From Girardinichthys multiradiatus (taxonomy: Eukaryota; Chordata; Actinopteri; Cyprinodontiformes; Goodeidae), in assembly GCF_021462225.1 (NCBI RefSeq), contig NC_061811.1, positions 362,001-426,000 of the forward strand: 64,000 nt of DNA, read 5' to 3'. Below are positions 11,339 through 23,700 of the stretch, in pieces. The notes beneath the pieces were generated by a model. The model had not been told where the DNA came from, made no database searches, and saw only the letters and a list, made by a program, of their open reading frames with translations. The position numbers and the translations under genes were made by a program. Within the stretch, counting starts at the first letter, position 1; each line of letters opens with the position of its first letter.

Positions 11339-11717
11339 GTAAGAGTTCAACTAATCAACTCTTTCTCTACGTTTTGCATTGTTATTGAACTGGTAAATAC
11401 ATCTGAACCTTGAAATTCTGCTGATGTTTGCAGACATTCCTGGCTCACGGTGCAGAAGACAAGGTCACAATGATTTCAGTCCGACTCCCGGATGAGCTGG
11501 GATCACCTGTCATATGCAGCGTGGCGGTCAAACAGCACCAAACCTGTATGTGTCACATTACAGCAGCTCAGATTAATCCCAGAGTGATTAACAAGCTAAT
11601 GGCTGATCCAATATAACTTCTACATGAACCTGTTCTCAGTTGTTCACCTAGAGGGATCCTCTCTGGTTTTTGATGACATTTTCAAACTGATCTTCTTCTA
11701 CTGTGCCAGCAGGTAAA

Positions 11718-11764
<47 letters not shown>

Positions 11765-14700
11765 TTTTACAGGTAAATCAATGTATATTCTTTCAGAACA
11801 AAAAGATAATTCAGCAAAGACCTGAGAAGGCATCATCCTTCAGTTGATCATCTAGAGTATGTTCACTTTTCACCAAACACCTCTGACCTGATTTAACAGC
11901 AAGATGTACTCACCTGAGCAAATGTATTCACACTCCTTGAACTTTTCCACATTTTGTTGCATTCCACAAACTAGTATTTTATTGGGATTTTCTGTGACAA
12001 TAACACAGAGCAGAACTGAAAGGTGAGGGGAAATCATTTATGGTTTTAAACAGTTTTCACTAATAATGATCTGAAAAGTGTGGTGTGCATTTATAGTCAA
12101 CCCTCCTGACTCAGAGGTTTGTAGAACCACCTTTGGCTGCAGCTCTTTTGAACATCTACAGAATGACATTTTTGCCAATTCTTCTTTGTAAAACAGCTCA
12201 AACTCATTTAGAGTGGATAGAGAACTTATTTGAACAGTTTTCAAGATTTGCCACAGAGTCTCAGTTGGATTTAGTCTGGACTTTAACTAGGTCATTCTAA
12301 CATATGCATACGCTTAGAGCTAAACCATTTAATTATATCTCTGGCTGTATGCTTAGGGCATCCACCCCAGTCTCAGGTCTTCTGCAGCCTCTAACAGGTT
12401 TTCTTCCAAGATTGTCCTGGATTTAGCTCCATCCATCTTCCCATCAACTCTGATCTGCTTCCTTGAAAAAAGAATCACCACAGCATGATGCTGCCAAACC
12501 CATGTCTCAATGTGGGGATGGTGCAGAGTGTTAGTTTCCCTACACACAAAGAATTTTGCATGTAGGTTCAAAGTTCAGTTTTGGTCTACTCTCATCAGCA
12601 AGGTAAACCTTTTTGATCAACCCAACCCCTGTCTTATGATTCAGTGTTTGCTGGCATAATGCAAAGTTAAAGAAAGCTAGAATGAACTCAAATTAAAAAC
12701 AATATAAGTTAAGACATTGAAGATAAAGCTCAGATAAAGATATAATAGGATAAACTTCTATTAACTAAGATAAGGCAATAAAAGACAAAAAACCCAGATA
12801 AGCTAAGCTAAGAAAAAACAAGCCAACGCAAACTAAAATAAGCAATAGTGTGTTAAGACAAGCTAATACAAGATAAGCTAAAGCAAGTTAAGATGCTAAG
12901 AAGCTAAACCAATGTCAAGTTAACTAAATTAATGTTAGTTTAATATAATGTCTTATTTGAGCTAAGAGAATTTAAGCTAAACTAATGCAAGTGAATGGAA
13001 TGAAAACTAAGATAAAGCAAGCTGACATAATTTAAGCTTTAGGTATAGCTTTAGCTTACCTAAAGTAAGGTAAGCTAAACAAGACTAATGAAACCTAGGC
13101 CAACGCAAGCCAAAATATGATAAATATATCAAACTAGCAAAATAATCTAAGTATGTCAAGTTAAGGAAAGCTAAAATAACATTAACTATATCAGGTAAAT
13201 TAGGATGAAATAAGGCAAGCTAAAATTACATTAACTGAGGTAAACTAAGACAATGTTAGAGATCTGTTGGTAAATGCAGACAACAATCGTCCGTCTGCTT
13301 TTCTACTGCTAGAACTAAGTGCTGCATTTGACACTGTGGACCACTGTATCTTATTGGATAAACTTAAACATCTTATCAGAATTACAGGAACTCTTTGCTG
13401 ACGATCTGCAGCTTTATGTGCCTTTAACCAATGGAAACTGTGCTGACTTGTCAAAATTGGAAGTCTGTCTGCAATAATTCAATTCAATTCAGTTTTATTT
13501 ATATAGTGCCAATTCACAACACGTCGTCCCAATGCTCTTCACAATGGGTTTTGAACGGTGCGGGATTGTTGGCGAGGTTAGAATAAACTACTGAGTGTTA
13601 GAGTTTGGCCATTTTAGAATGGGCTATGTGTAGGGGTACTAAGTAAAATAATAAACTGATAAAGTTTGTCCATCTAGAGCCCACTGGTGGCCATTGTTAT
13701 ACTAAAAACCACAATGATTGGGATACCTCTCTCTGTCAGACTGATTATAACCATTGGAAAAGAGAGGGGGTTATACAGGTAGCAGAAATGGAGGGTGTGT
13801 TTGGACCTCAACCATAACTGAGCTGGTTTAGGCTAAACCTGACTCCCCCTTACTCCATCCAATAGGGAGGGAGGAAGGCAGAGCTAAAAATAATTGGAGA
13901 ATGTTGTTTCCTGTTGGATTGTGTGGAAGGTGGGTACATTTAAATGGGCTAAGTCAATTCAATCGAATCATATTGATTTCAAGTCAGGTTTATACATTCC
14001 AGTTAATCCTAACCATTGAACAGTGCAGTCAGATTCAGTTCTTTATTCAAACTAGTTAAAATGTTTTTCTATCTAAGGAAACCCAGCAGATTGCATCCAG
14101 TCAGTGACTTGCAGCATTCACTCCTCCTGGATGAGCATGTAGAGACAGTGGACAGTCACTGGTGTTGACTTTGCAGCAATCCCTCATACTGAGCATGCAT
14201 GTAGCGACAGTGGAGAGGAAAAACTCCCTTTTAACAGGAAGAAACCTCCAGCAGAACGACCGACTATCATTGTCTGATAATGATCTACTACAGGTCCTTC
14301 TCAAAATATTAGCATATTGTGATAAAGTTCATTATTTTCCATAATGTCATGATGAAAATTTTATATTCATATATTTTAGATTCATTGCACACTAACTGAA
14401 ATATTTCAGGTCTTTTATTGTCTTAATACGGATGATTTTGGCATACAGCTCATGAAAACCCAAAATTCCTATCTCACAAAATTAGCATATTTCATCCGAC
14501 CAATAAAAGAAAAGTGTTTTTAATACAAAAAACGTCAACCTTCAAATAATCATGTACAGTTATGCACTCAATACTTGGTCGGGAATCCTTTGGCAGAAAT
14601 GACTGCTTCAATGCGGCGTGGCATGGAGGCAATCAGCCTGTGGCACTGCTGAGGTCTTATGGAGGCCCAGGATGCTTCGATAGCGGCCTTTAGCTCATCC

Positions 14701-17700
14701 AGAGTGTTGGGTCTTGAGTCTCTCAACGTTCTCTTCACAATATCCCACAGATTCTCTATGGGGTTCAGGTCAGGAGAGTTGGCAGGCCAATTGAGCACAG
14801 TGATACCATGGTCAGTAAACCATTTACCAGTGGTTTTGGCACTGTGAGCAGGTGCCAGGTCGTGCTGAAAAATGAAATCTTCATCTCCATAAAGCTTTTC
14901 AGCAGATGGAAGCATGAAGTGCTCCAAAATCTCCTGATAGCTAGCTGCATTGACCCTGCCCTTGATAAAACACAGTGGACCAACACCAGCAGCTGACACG
15001 GCACCCCAGACATCACTGACTGTGGGTACTTGACACTGGACTTCTGGCATTTTGGCATTTCCTTCTCCCCAGTCTTCCTCCAGACTCTGGCACCTTGATT
15101 TCCGAATGACATGCAGAATTTGCTTTCATCCGAAAAAAAGTACTTTGGACCACTGAGCAACAGTCCAGTGCTGCTTCTCTGTAGCCCAGGTCAGGCGCTT
15201 CTGCCGCTGTTTCTGGTTCAAAAGTGGCTTGACCTGGGGAATGCGGCACCTGTAGCCCATTTCCTGCACACGCCTGTGCACGGTGGCTCTGGATGTTTCT
15301 AGTCCAGACTCAGTCCACTGCTTCCGCAGGTCCCCCAAGGTCTGGAATCGGCCCTTCTCCACAATCTTCCTCAGGGTCCGGTCACCTCTTCTCGTTGTGC
15401 AGCGTTTTCTGCCACACTTTTTCCTTCCCACAGACTTCCCACTGAGGTGCCTTGATACAGCACTCTGGGAACAGCCTGTTCGTTCAGAAATTTCTTTCTG
15501 TGTCTTACCCTCTTGCTTGAGGGTGTCAATAGTGGCCTTCTGGACAGCAGTCAGGTCGGCAGTCTTACCCATGATTGGGGTTTTGAGTGATGAACCAGGC
15601 TGGGAGTTTTAAAGGCCTCAGGAATCTTTTGCAGGTGTTTAGAGTTAACTCGTTGATTCAGATGATTAGGTTCATAGCTCGTTTAGAGACCCTTTTAATG
15701 ATATGCTAATTTTGTGAGATAGGAATTTTGGGTTTTCATGAGCTGTATGCCAAAATTATCCGTATTAAGACAATAAAAGACCTGAAATATTTCAGTTAGT
15801 GTGCAATGAATCTAAAATATATGAATGTTAAATTTTCATCATGACATTATGGAAAATAATCAACTTTATCACAATATGCTAATATTTTGAGAAGGACCTG
15901 TATGATGAAATCTTCTTTCAGGTGTGGAGTACTTGGTTAAATTAAACTCAAAGGCTATTAAAAAATGGTCAGACAGGACAGGGTTATGAGAGAATATTGT
16001 TATGTCTTTACACTCATATGTCAGCACAAGGTCCAGAGAATGAAGACAAAGGTGGGTAGGTTTGTTAATGTTTTGATCAAAGCCAATTGAGTCTAAGATA
16101 GCATTAAACGCTATATTTAGGCTATCACTTTCAGCGTCTACATGAATGTTAAAATCCCCCACTATAATAACTTTATCTGTATTTAACACTAAATCAGATA
16201 AAAGGTCTGAAAACTAATCTAAAAATTGAGAGTAAGGACCTGGTGGACGGTACAAAACAACAAACAGAAGTGGTTTTAGTGCTTTGCAATTTGGATGAGG
16301 AAAACTAAGGATTAAATATTCAAAAGAGTTGTAGCTATTGATTGGTCTGGGACTAATCAATAAATCAGACTGAAAGATGGTTGCTACTCCTCCTCCTCGC
16401 CCAGTATTTCGAGGAATGTGAAAATTTAAATAATTAGTAGGAGTTAACTCATTTATAGTAACATAATCCTCTTGCTGCAGCCAGGTTCTGTGAGGCAAAA
16501 TAAATCAATCTGATTGTCACAAATCAGGTCACTAACTAGCAATGTCTTTGAAGAGAGAGATCTTATGTTTAGTAAGCCACATTTAATTGTTTTATTTTTC
16601 TTTTTAGTCTGAGTTGTGTTTATTTTTATTAGATTTTCCTGATTTCCTCGTTTTAGATAATTTTTTAATCTATTCAATTTTGGCCGTGGGCGAGACACTG
16701 TCTTAATAGGGTAATGGGTGGGTAGCAGTACAGAAGCTGCAGAGAGGAGTGTTAAACTACGACCCTGCTTCAATTCAATTCAGTTTATTTTTATAGCGCC
16801 AATTCACAACACATGTCGTCTCAAGGCTCTTCACAAAAGTCAGGTTCATACAGGGGTTGGACAATGAAACTGAAACACCTGGTTTTAGACCACAATAATT
16901 TATTAGTATGGTGTAGGGTCTCCTTTTGAGGCCAATACAGCGTCAATTCGTCTTGGGAATGACATATACAAGTCCTGCACAGTGGTCAGAGGGATTTTAA
17001 GCCATTCTTCTTGCAGGATAGTGGCCAGGTCACTACGTGATACTGGTGGAGGAAAACGTTTCCTGACCCGCTCCTCCAAAACACCCCAAAGTGGCTCAAT
17101 AATATCTAGATCTGGTGACTGTGCAGGCCATGGGAGATGTTCAACTTCACTTTCATGTTCATCAAACCAATCTTTCACCAGTCTTGCTGTGTGTATTGGT
17201 GCATTGTCATCCTGATACACGGCACCGCCTTCAGGATACAATGTTTGAACCATTGGATGCTAATTGAACCTTCACACTCTGCTCTTACTGGTGCAATGTG
17301 CAATCAATGAAGACTGGCTACCAGGCTGGTCCAATTTAGCCATGAAACCTCCCACACTAAAATGACAGGTGGTTCAGTTTCATTGTCCAACCCCTGTAGC
17401 TCCTTTAGTCATCTAGAAAGAAAGAACAGATAAACTCTGAGCCAGTTTTCAAGGATAGAGTCTGAAAGAGAGCTCATAGAGTTAGTCACAGTAGAAGCTC
17501 AGTCAATCGTCATGTCCTGGAGAGAGAAAGGGTTAAACACTAAAAGACAGGACCATGTGGATCATCGGTAGAGGGTGAGCATTAAGTTGTTGCCAGCAGA
17601 AGCTTGGATGATGCCCTCCTTCAGAAAGGTGTCACAGGTAGACACAGAGTAAGGCCAGGTGTAGCTTCTAGGAAGAGAGAGAACAAAGTTAAAAGCTGAA

Positions 17701-20700
17701 ATAACAGCAAATAATGCAAAATTGGAGAGTAGTGTGAGAATGTAGTGAAGAGGGTGAAAGTGGTCATTATGTCCTCCAGCAGCCTGAGCCTATAGCAGCA
17801 TAACTACAGAAATAGCTCAGGATAACCTAAGCCACTCTAACTATAAGCTTTATCAAAAAGGAAAGTTTTAAGCCTAGCCTTAAAAGTAGACGGGGTGTCT
17901 GCCTCACGGACTAAAACTGGGAGCTGGTTCCACAGGAGAGGAGCCTGATAACTAAAGGATCTGCCTCCCATTCTACTTCTAGAGACTCTAGGAACCACCA
18001 GTAAACCTGCAGTCTGAGAACAAAGTGCTCTGTTAGGAACAAATGGAACAATCAGATCTCTGATGTATGATGGATCTAGATCATTAAGGGCTTTATATGT
18101 GAGGAGGAGAATTTTAAATTCTATTCTGGATTTAACAGGGAGCCAATGAAGGGAAGCTAAAGTAGGAGAAATATGATCTCTCTTTTTAATTTTCATCAGA
18201 ACTCTTGCTGCAGCATTTTGAATCAGCTTACCGGTTCTGAACCCTGGGTTGTCAGAGTTTTGGGCTGTTATCTAATAATTTCCTGCTTTTTAATGCTGAT
18301 AAGACAGACATGATGGTCATTGGACAGCAAAACCTTGTCCCAGAACTTCACATTAAAAATTGACAACTATGTCATAAAATGTAGGGACAAGGTAAGGAAC
18401 TTGGGCGTGTGGTTCTACCTGGTTCTCTCCTTCACGTAAAAGACATAACTAGGACTACCTTTCATCGCCTTAGGAACATTACTAAATCAGACAAGCTGTA
18501 TTCTTTGAAAATGCAGAGGTTTCTATCCACACATTTGTGTCGATTACTTCAATGCTCTCCTTTCTGGGTTTCCAAGGAAATGTTTTAGAGGTCTGCAGAT
18601 GGTTCAGAATGTAGGTGCTCGCATTTAAGAAAAACTTGGTTACCTTGTCAAGTTTGAGCAGATGTTTAGGTCTTGCTGTTTACCTACAAAGCTTTAACTC
18701 ATTTGGTGGCTTCCTACCTCTCTGACCTTTTGCATCTGTACATCCCACCCCTTTGACTATTTCTTCTGCAGGAAGAAAAACTGTTGGGTAGCACGCTTTC
18801 TCCTTCTGTGCCCCATTTTTGTGAAACAATCTCCCTCAAGTTATCTGGCAGGGATGTTCTGTGGTGGTTTTTAAAGCTAAGCTGAATACCTACTTGTTCA
18901 TCTTAGCTTCTTAATTTTATGCTAAATGTCTTACTGCTTTTGGTATTCCTTGTTTTAATTGTTAACAGCAATATTCTGTTCTATTGTTTTTATCCTTCCG
19001 TAACTGTTCAGCACTTTGTTTGAATGTACTTTACAAATAAATTCAAAATATGTATTTAGTATTATAAGCTAAATTCATTTAACTAGTTTAGGGAACCTAT
19101 GTGATTAACGATCTGAGGTCATTAAGATAAGCTAAAACAACATAAACTAATGCAGTTTAAGTGAAGTGAAGCTATAAGAAACTGAGCTAATGTCATATCA
19201 TCTATGGCAGGCTAAGCAAATGTAGTCTACGCTAAAGCAAGCTGAGGTGAAAGTGTGAGTTTTTGTTATTATATCAACATATTTTTTTCTTACCTGCTTC
19301 TCGATAAACAAAGTAGTTAATGTTTCAGATTGAACTTACAGAAACATCCCATTTTGCTCTGTACAAATTAATAATTAACATGATTAATGACTACTGCTCT
19401 TTATAATAAAATTACAATTGGTAACTGGTCAAATTAAATTGAAAGAGAGTGACATATTATTCCTCAGCTGATCATTGTTGGTTGCACTTTCTGGTAGCAT
19501 CATTTTAACATAATTGTCCTTGCAAAGCTGTTTATTTTGTTTATGTTTATCTGGCTTCCTGTTATCAAAATGTAAAGAATACAGTTTGTACATGTTCTGT
19601 GTACAAATTAAAGATACGTGAAAACATCTTTTTTGATCCAGTGCTGATTTTTACTAACTTTATCCTTCAATCAGAGACATTCTTGCTTTGCCATTGAAGT
19701 TACCCCTGTCGGTTACCAAGGCAACCAGGGCAGAAGAACTGGAGGTTATTTCTGCTATGGGTGCAGGTAAATAAACCCGCTTGTTTTAGTAACACTGTCT
19801 CTGAGGCTTTAAATCTTTACTGAATGCTTGTGCTGCAGATTTCTGGACTTCTGACATAAACCAGAAGACTAAGAACCAGGACCAGACCACGCAGCCTAAC
19901 ATCTACCTGCATGTCATCCCAGTCACTGTGGCGGAGCAGCCCAGTACAGATAGAAAACTCTCCTCTGCCTCTAAACTAGATTCCATTCTCAGTGAAGAAT
20001 GTATTCCCTCCTTGCAGAATGGAGAAATCTCAAAGAAGCCAACTCCACAGGTCAAAGTTCCCAAACGGCCCCCTCCCCGACCCCCCAGCCTGAGTTCAGG
20101 TTGTGGGATGGGCCTTCTCTTCTCCTCTGCTCTCTCACTTCGAACTACTACTTTTGTGACTCCAGAATCTGAGAGAAAAGAGGAAGGAAGAAGAGCAGTA
20201 AGTGAGAAAGAAGAGAGGAAGTCATTGTCAACATCGTCTCCTCCGCCAAGGCCTCCTGTCCTCCAACAGGCCAGAGGGGCTCTACTTCCACACCCTGCTC
20301 CTCTGCAACCCACCTCAGGACGACAGCTCACAGTAAAAGAGAATGGACAAAACCCTTCAAAGAAAACTGAGAGTGAGGGAGAAAAGAGAAAGGAGAAAAC
20401 AGGAAGTACAGCAGGTCTGCTGACTGAAGAGGCTGAACAGGAGGACAACCAACATAAAGAGGATAAGGTGACAAGAAAGGAGGAGGAAAAAGAGCTGAAG
20501 ATGGAGGAGGATAAGCAGAAGACCAACTCCTCGTCTTCACCATCAACAAAGAAACCATCACGTCCCATCCCTCCTCCAAGGATTAAACCATCTTTCACAA
20601 ACTCACCTGTGAGCTCCTTTCAGGCCAGTGGAGGATCAACCAATCTGAGTGCAGGGATGAGAATCTCCCCTCCATCACCAGCCCGGCGTCCAGATGTGTC

Positions 20701-23700
20701 GCTGTACTCACCACAAGGTGGCGCCACTGTGGGAGCTGACCTTGATTCCTGCTCAACCAGCAGCACAGAGGAAGAGGGAGAGCTTAACCAGGAGCAAGAA
20801 CCAAACCCCAAGTAGGTCTGAGAGGGAGAAAAAGGTGTGTTGGGGTATTTAAATAAAATGTAAAACCAGCCCCTTAAGCTGCTCTCATGCTGTTTCCTAT
20901 CTTCCCATGTGTGCAGCCATTTCGAAAAACCTGCATTCTGTGTGTCTAAACGTTAGGAACTGATGGAAATGTTGTAGAACATCAAGTCCTGTGGTGTCCA
21001 TTTTGACACTGCATTGAAAAGTTTGAGTATAATACACTGGAGATCAATGGTGTGAAATTCACAGTGTTCTGCTGCATCATGACTGGGTGTACTACTTTTC
21101 CATGACGTCGCTATAATTTTATTTTAGCTGTTTCATAATGAGGACCAACTGGGCATCTGAGGATGAAATTTCAGTTCTCCATGAGTGCCCCCAAGTGGCT
21201 TTATTACTGTATTACTGTCTGTTGTAGTTTTCGGCATGTAAACATTCTAGAAGTAGTTTTTGATGGGAAGCACCGTCAGCTGTACACCACAAACAAATAC
21301 TAGCTAGCCAACAGCAATGAATTTCTTAGACTTAACAGTCGTTTTATAATATTATGTAATTGATTAACTTAATTAGATTAAAAAAACAACAAAAGTGCAA
21401 ACATTTCATTTGTCACTTTAATTTTCAGCAGCTGTATTGGATCTCTTGGTTTGTGAAATACATCAGACTTTCTGGATTGGAACTGGACCTTTCTGGAGCT
21501 GCCAAGTGCTAATGCTTAGGAGAAACGCTTGCTGGGTTTAGTCACCACATCCTTCAGCCGCCACCACTAATACACAGACTGAAGGAACATAGTCAGGATT
21601 ACTCACATTTTAATGCTTTTACTCTGGTTCTAACACATGAGGCTGCAAATAAAACCAGTTCATTGTAAAGTTAATGAAATATGTTCAAATCTAAAATGAA
21701 AGCAATACATCTTAATGAGAGATGATGACGTGTTTTTAAAGAGAACTCTCGAGAGTCTGTCAGTCATTTAAAGCCTGATACCAGAAATAATAGCCAGAGT
21801 TAGACACAACAGTCAAATTCTGGTCAAAATAAACTTTTTACAGCATATTCAAGTAACATTCCAAGTTTAGAAGTCCACTAAGTAATCCATTAACTGACCC
21901 ATAAAATACACCTGAGCAGTGACTGACCAGTTTTTCTCTAAAACATTTAATGATATATAAGTTCTAATTAGCTGTATGAGTTCAGCCAGAGTTCAGCCCT
22001 GTGAAGGAAAGTTAAAGACTTGTTGTATTTTCCATCCAGGAGTCCTGCTGACAGTCGCTGCGATAAAACAGCCGTCAGAAGAACCCCCACAGTCATGTTG
22101 GACAGAGCCCGCCACCGCCTCTCCACTGTCCTTACTGGACTCATCTTCCACGATGGCCGCCTCACCAAGCGCATCATTGAGTTGGCCAGAGACCCTCTTA
22201 GCTACTTTGGTAACCTGGTGAGTACAGTAAGAGGTCTGTATCCCCAGCATGGGCCCATCACATTAGACCTGAAGCTTCTCTGCTTTGTGTTTAGGTAAAG
22301 GATCACAGAGCTTTCACCTTGGAGACAATGTCTAAACATTCAACCTCCACGGAGCTGTTGCAGGAGATCAGACAGATGATGACCCAGCTAAAGAGTTACC
22401 TCCTGCAGAGCACAGAGCTGCAGGCCTTGCTGGAGCCTCAGCATCAGTACACACAAGACAAACTGGGTAACTCTGAACTCTGTCCACTGTTATGTAGAAC
22501 CAAGTGCACAGGGGTTTGCTGCCTCTATGTCATTTCCTTGAGTGGCATTATACTGAAATACGTCATGTTTCCTGTGACTAACAAGATAATAACCTTGATG
22601 TGTTTGGTTACATTTTTAAAGAGGAATCCTGTTTTAATTCTGCTGTGCTGTGAGATTTTCAAATGCAAGAAGAGGATGAGGCATTGTACCACAAAACAAG
22701 TATAACTGCGTACTTTACATTATGTCATTCCAAACTGTAGAACAAAAGATATTCTATATCCAACATGAGATTGCATCAATTACTTTCTATGGAGGGGTGA
22801 AGGAAGTAAAGAAGTCTAAAGTTCCTCAAAGAATCATTAGAAAGATCTGCATGTTTCTGCAGAGAAGAACATCATGAAACTTCACAAGGAATGAATTTGA
22901 ATTTTAGGAAGCAATGTAAGATGGGCACCTGCAATCTCTGATCCCTCAGACAGATCTGCATCCAGAACCATCATGCATAAACAGAACCACATGGAGTATG
23001 TGAAGAATCTTTGTCCTGCCCTGAAATACAGAGTTACGTTCACAAACTTTACTGAGTATAAAAGAAGCCTGATGTTTACCTCAGAGGAGGAATCAGCTTC
23101 TCTGGGTTCCGAGGCTTGCAGGATGGACAATCTGGGATGGATGATACAAAACATTTTAGCAGAGATTTTATAAATTTTGAAAGGCACATTTTGAAGGCAC
23201 CCAAATGCATTTTTTGTCAGAACAATGCAAAACCACCTTCTGCACACCATAAGCACATCTGAGGAAGAAGAGAGTATGGCTGCTGAACTAACCTGCCTAC
23301 AGGCCTGATCTAATGTCATGAGCACCAGCTCCGCCCCTCCGTCTCGCTCTAGTTTGTTGCATTCTCACTGGTCCTGTGCTCTTGGATGCACTGTGAGGTT
23401 TTTCCTACAGAAAGTCCAAACTGTGAAACCCTTCAGGCCAGTTTTCGTGGACTGTCTACTTTTTACTACACACATAGTTTCTATTGTTTATCATCATCAT
23501 TTTGTTTAATTATAGCATACGTAATAATTGACCCTGCTCCATAGCAGTAGTGCTCATGTCCCATCTGTAAGACAGCGGCCACCGACGTCGGGTGCTTAGG
23601 GAGGAGGCGCCCTGATCAAAACCTGTGGAGTCCGTTGAGGACTTAAGGTTTGGGTTGTTGGCTACAAAATAGGATATTAAATACCAGCTGAGCTCAGCTT

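Larger units (their letters stand above)
13477..16775 (-). mobile_element. L2-clade LINE (-), internally deleted, hosting Tc1 copy B
   Basis: On the minus strand it runs from the start of ORF2 (16773) through the endonuclease domain to 15902. Tc1 copy B (14291-15900) interrupts it. It then continues in an L2 3' UTR (14290 down to about 13985) and ends in a GGCACTATATAAATAAAACT-type tail near 13480-13510. The RT domain is absent, so the copy was deleted internally. About 440 bp of foreign sequence (13545-13985) sits in the tail. Confidence 0.65.
16776..18237 (-). mobile_element. L2-clade LINE (-), 5'-truncated, with 3' UTR and tail
   Basis: On the minus strand it starts within the C-terminal part of ORF2 (18237 to 17837) and continues through the 3' UTR to a tail with GGCGCTATAAAAATAAACTG and ATTG-type repeats near 16776. 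The tail directly abuts the ORF2 start of the neighbouring L2. A 546-bp Tc1-like element sits in the UTR at 16851-17396. Confidence 0.75.

Noticed and set aside
19903..20598. 231-codon ORF antisense to the large rin3 exon
   Set aside because: It is a shadow of a low-complexity coding exon; the + strand exon has homology and matching splice phases.
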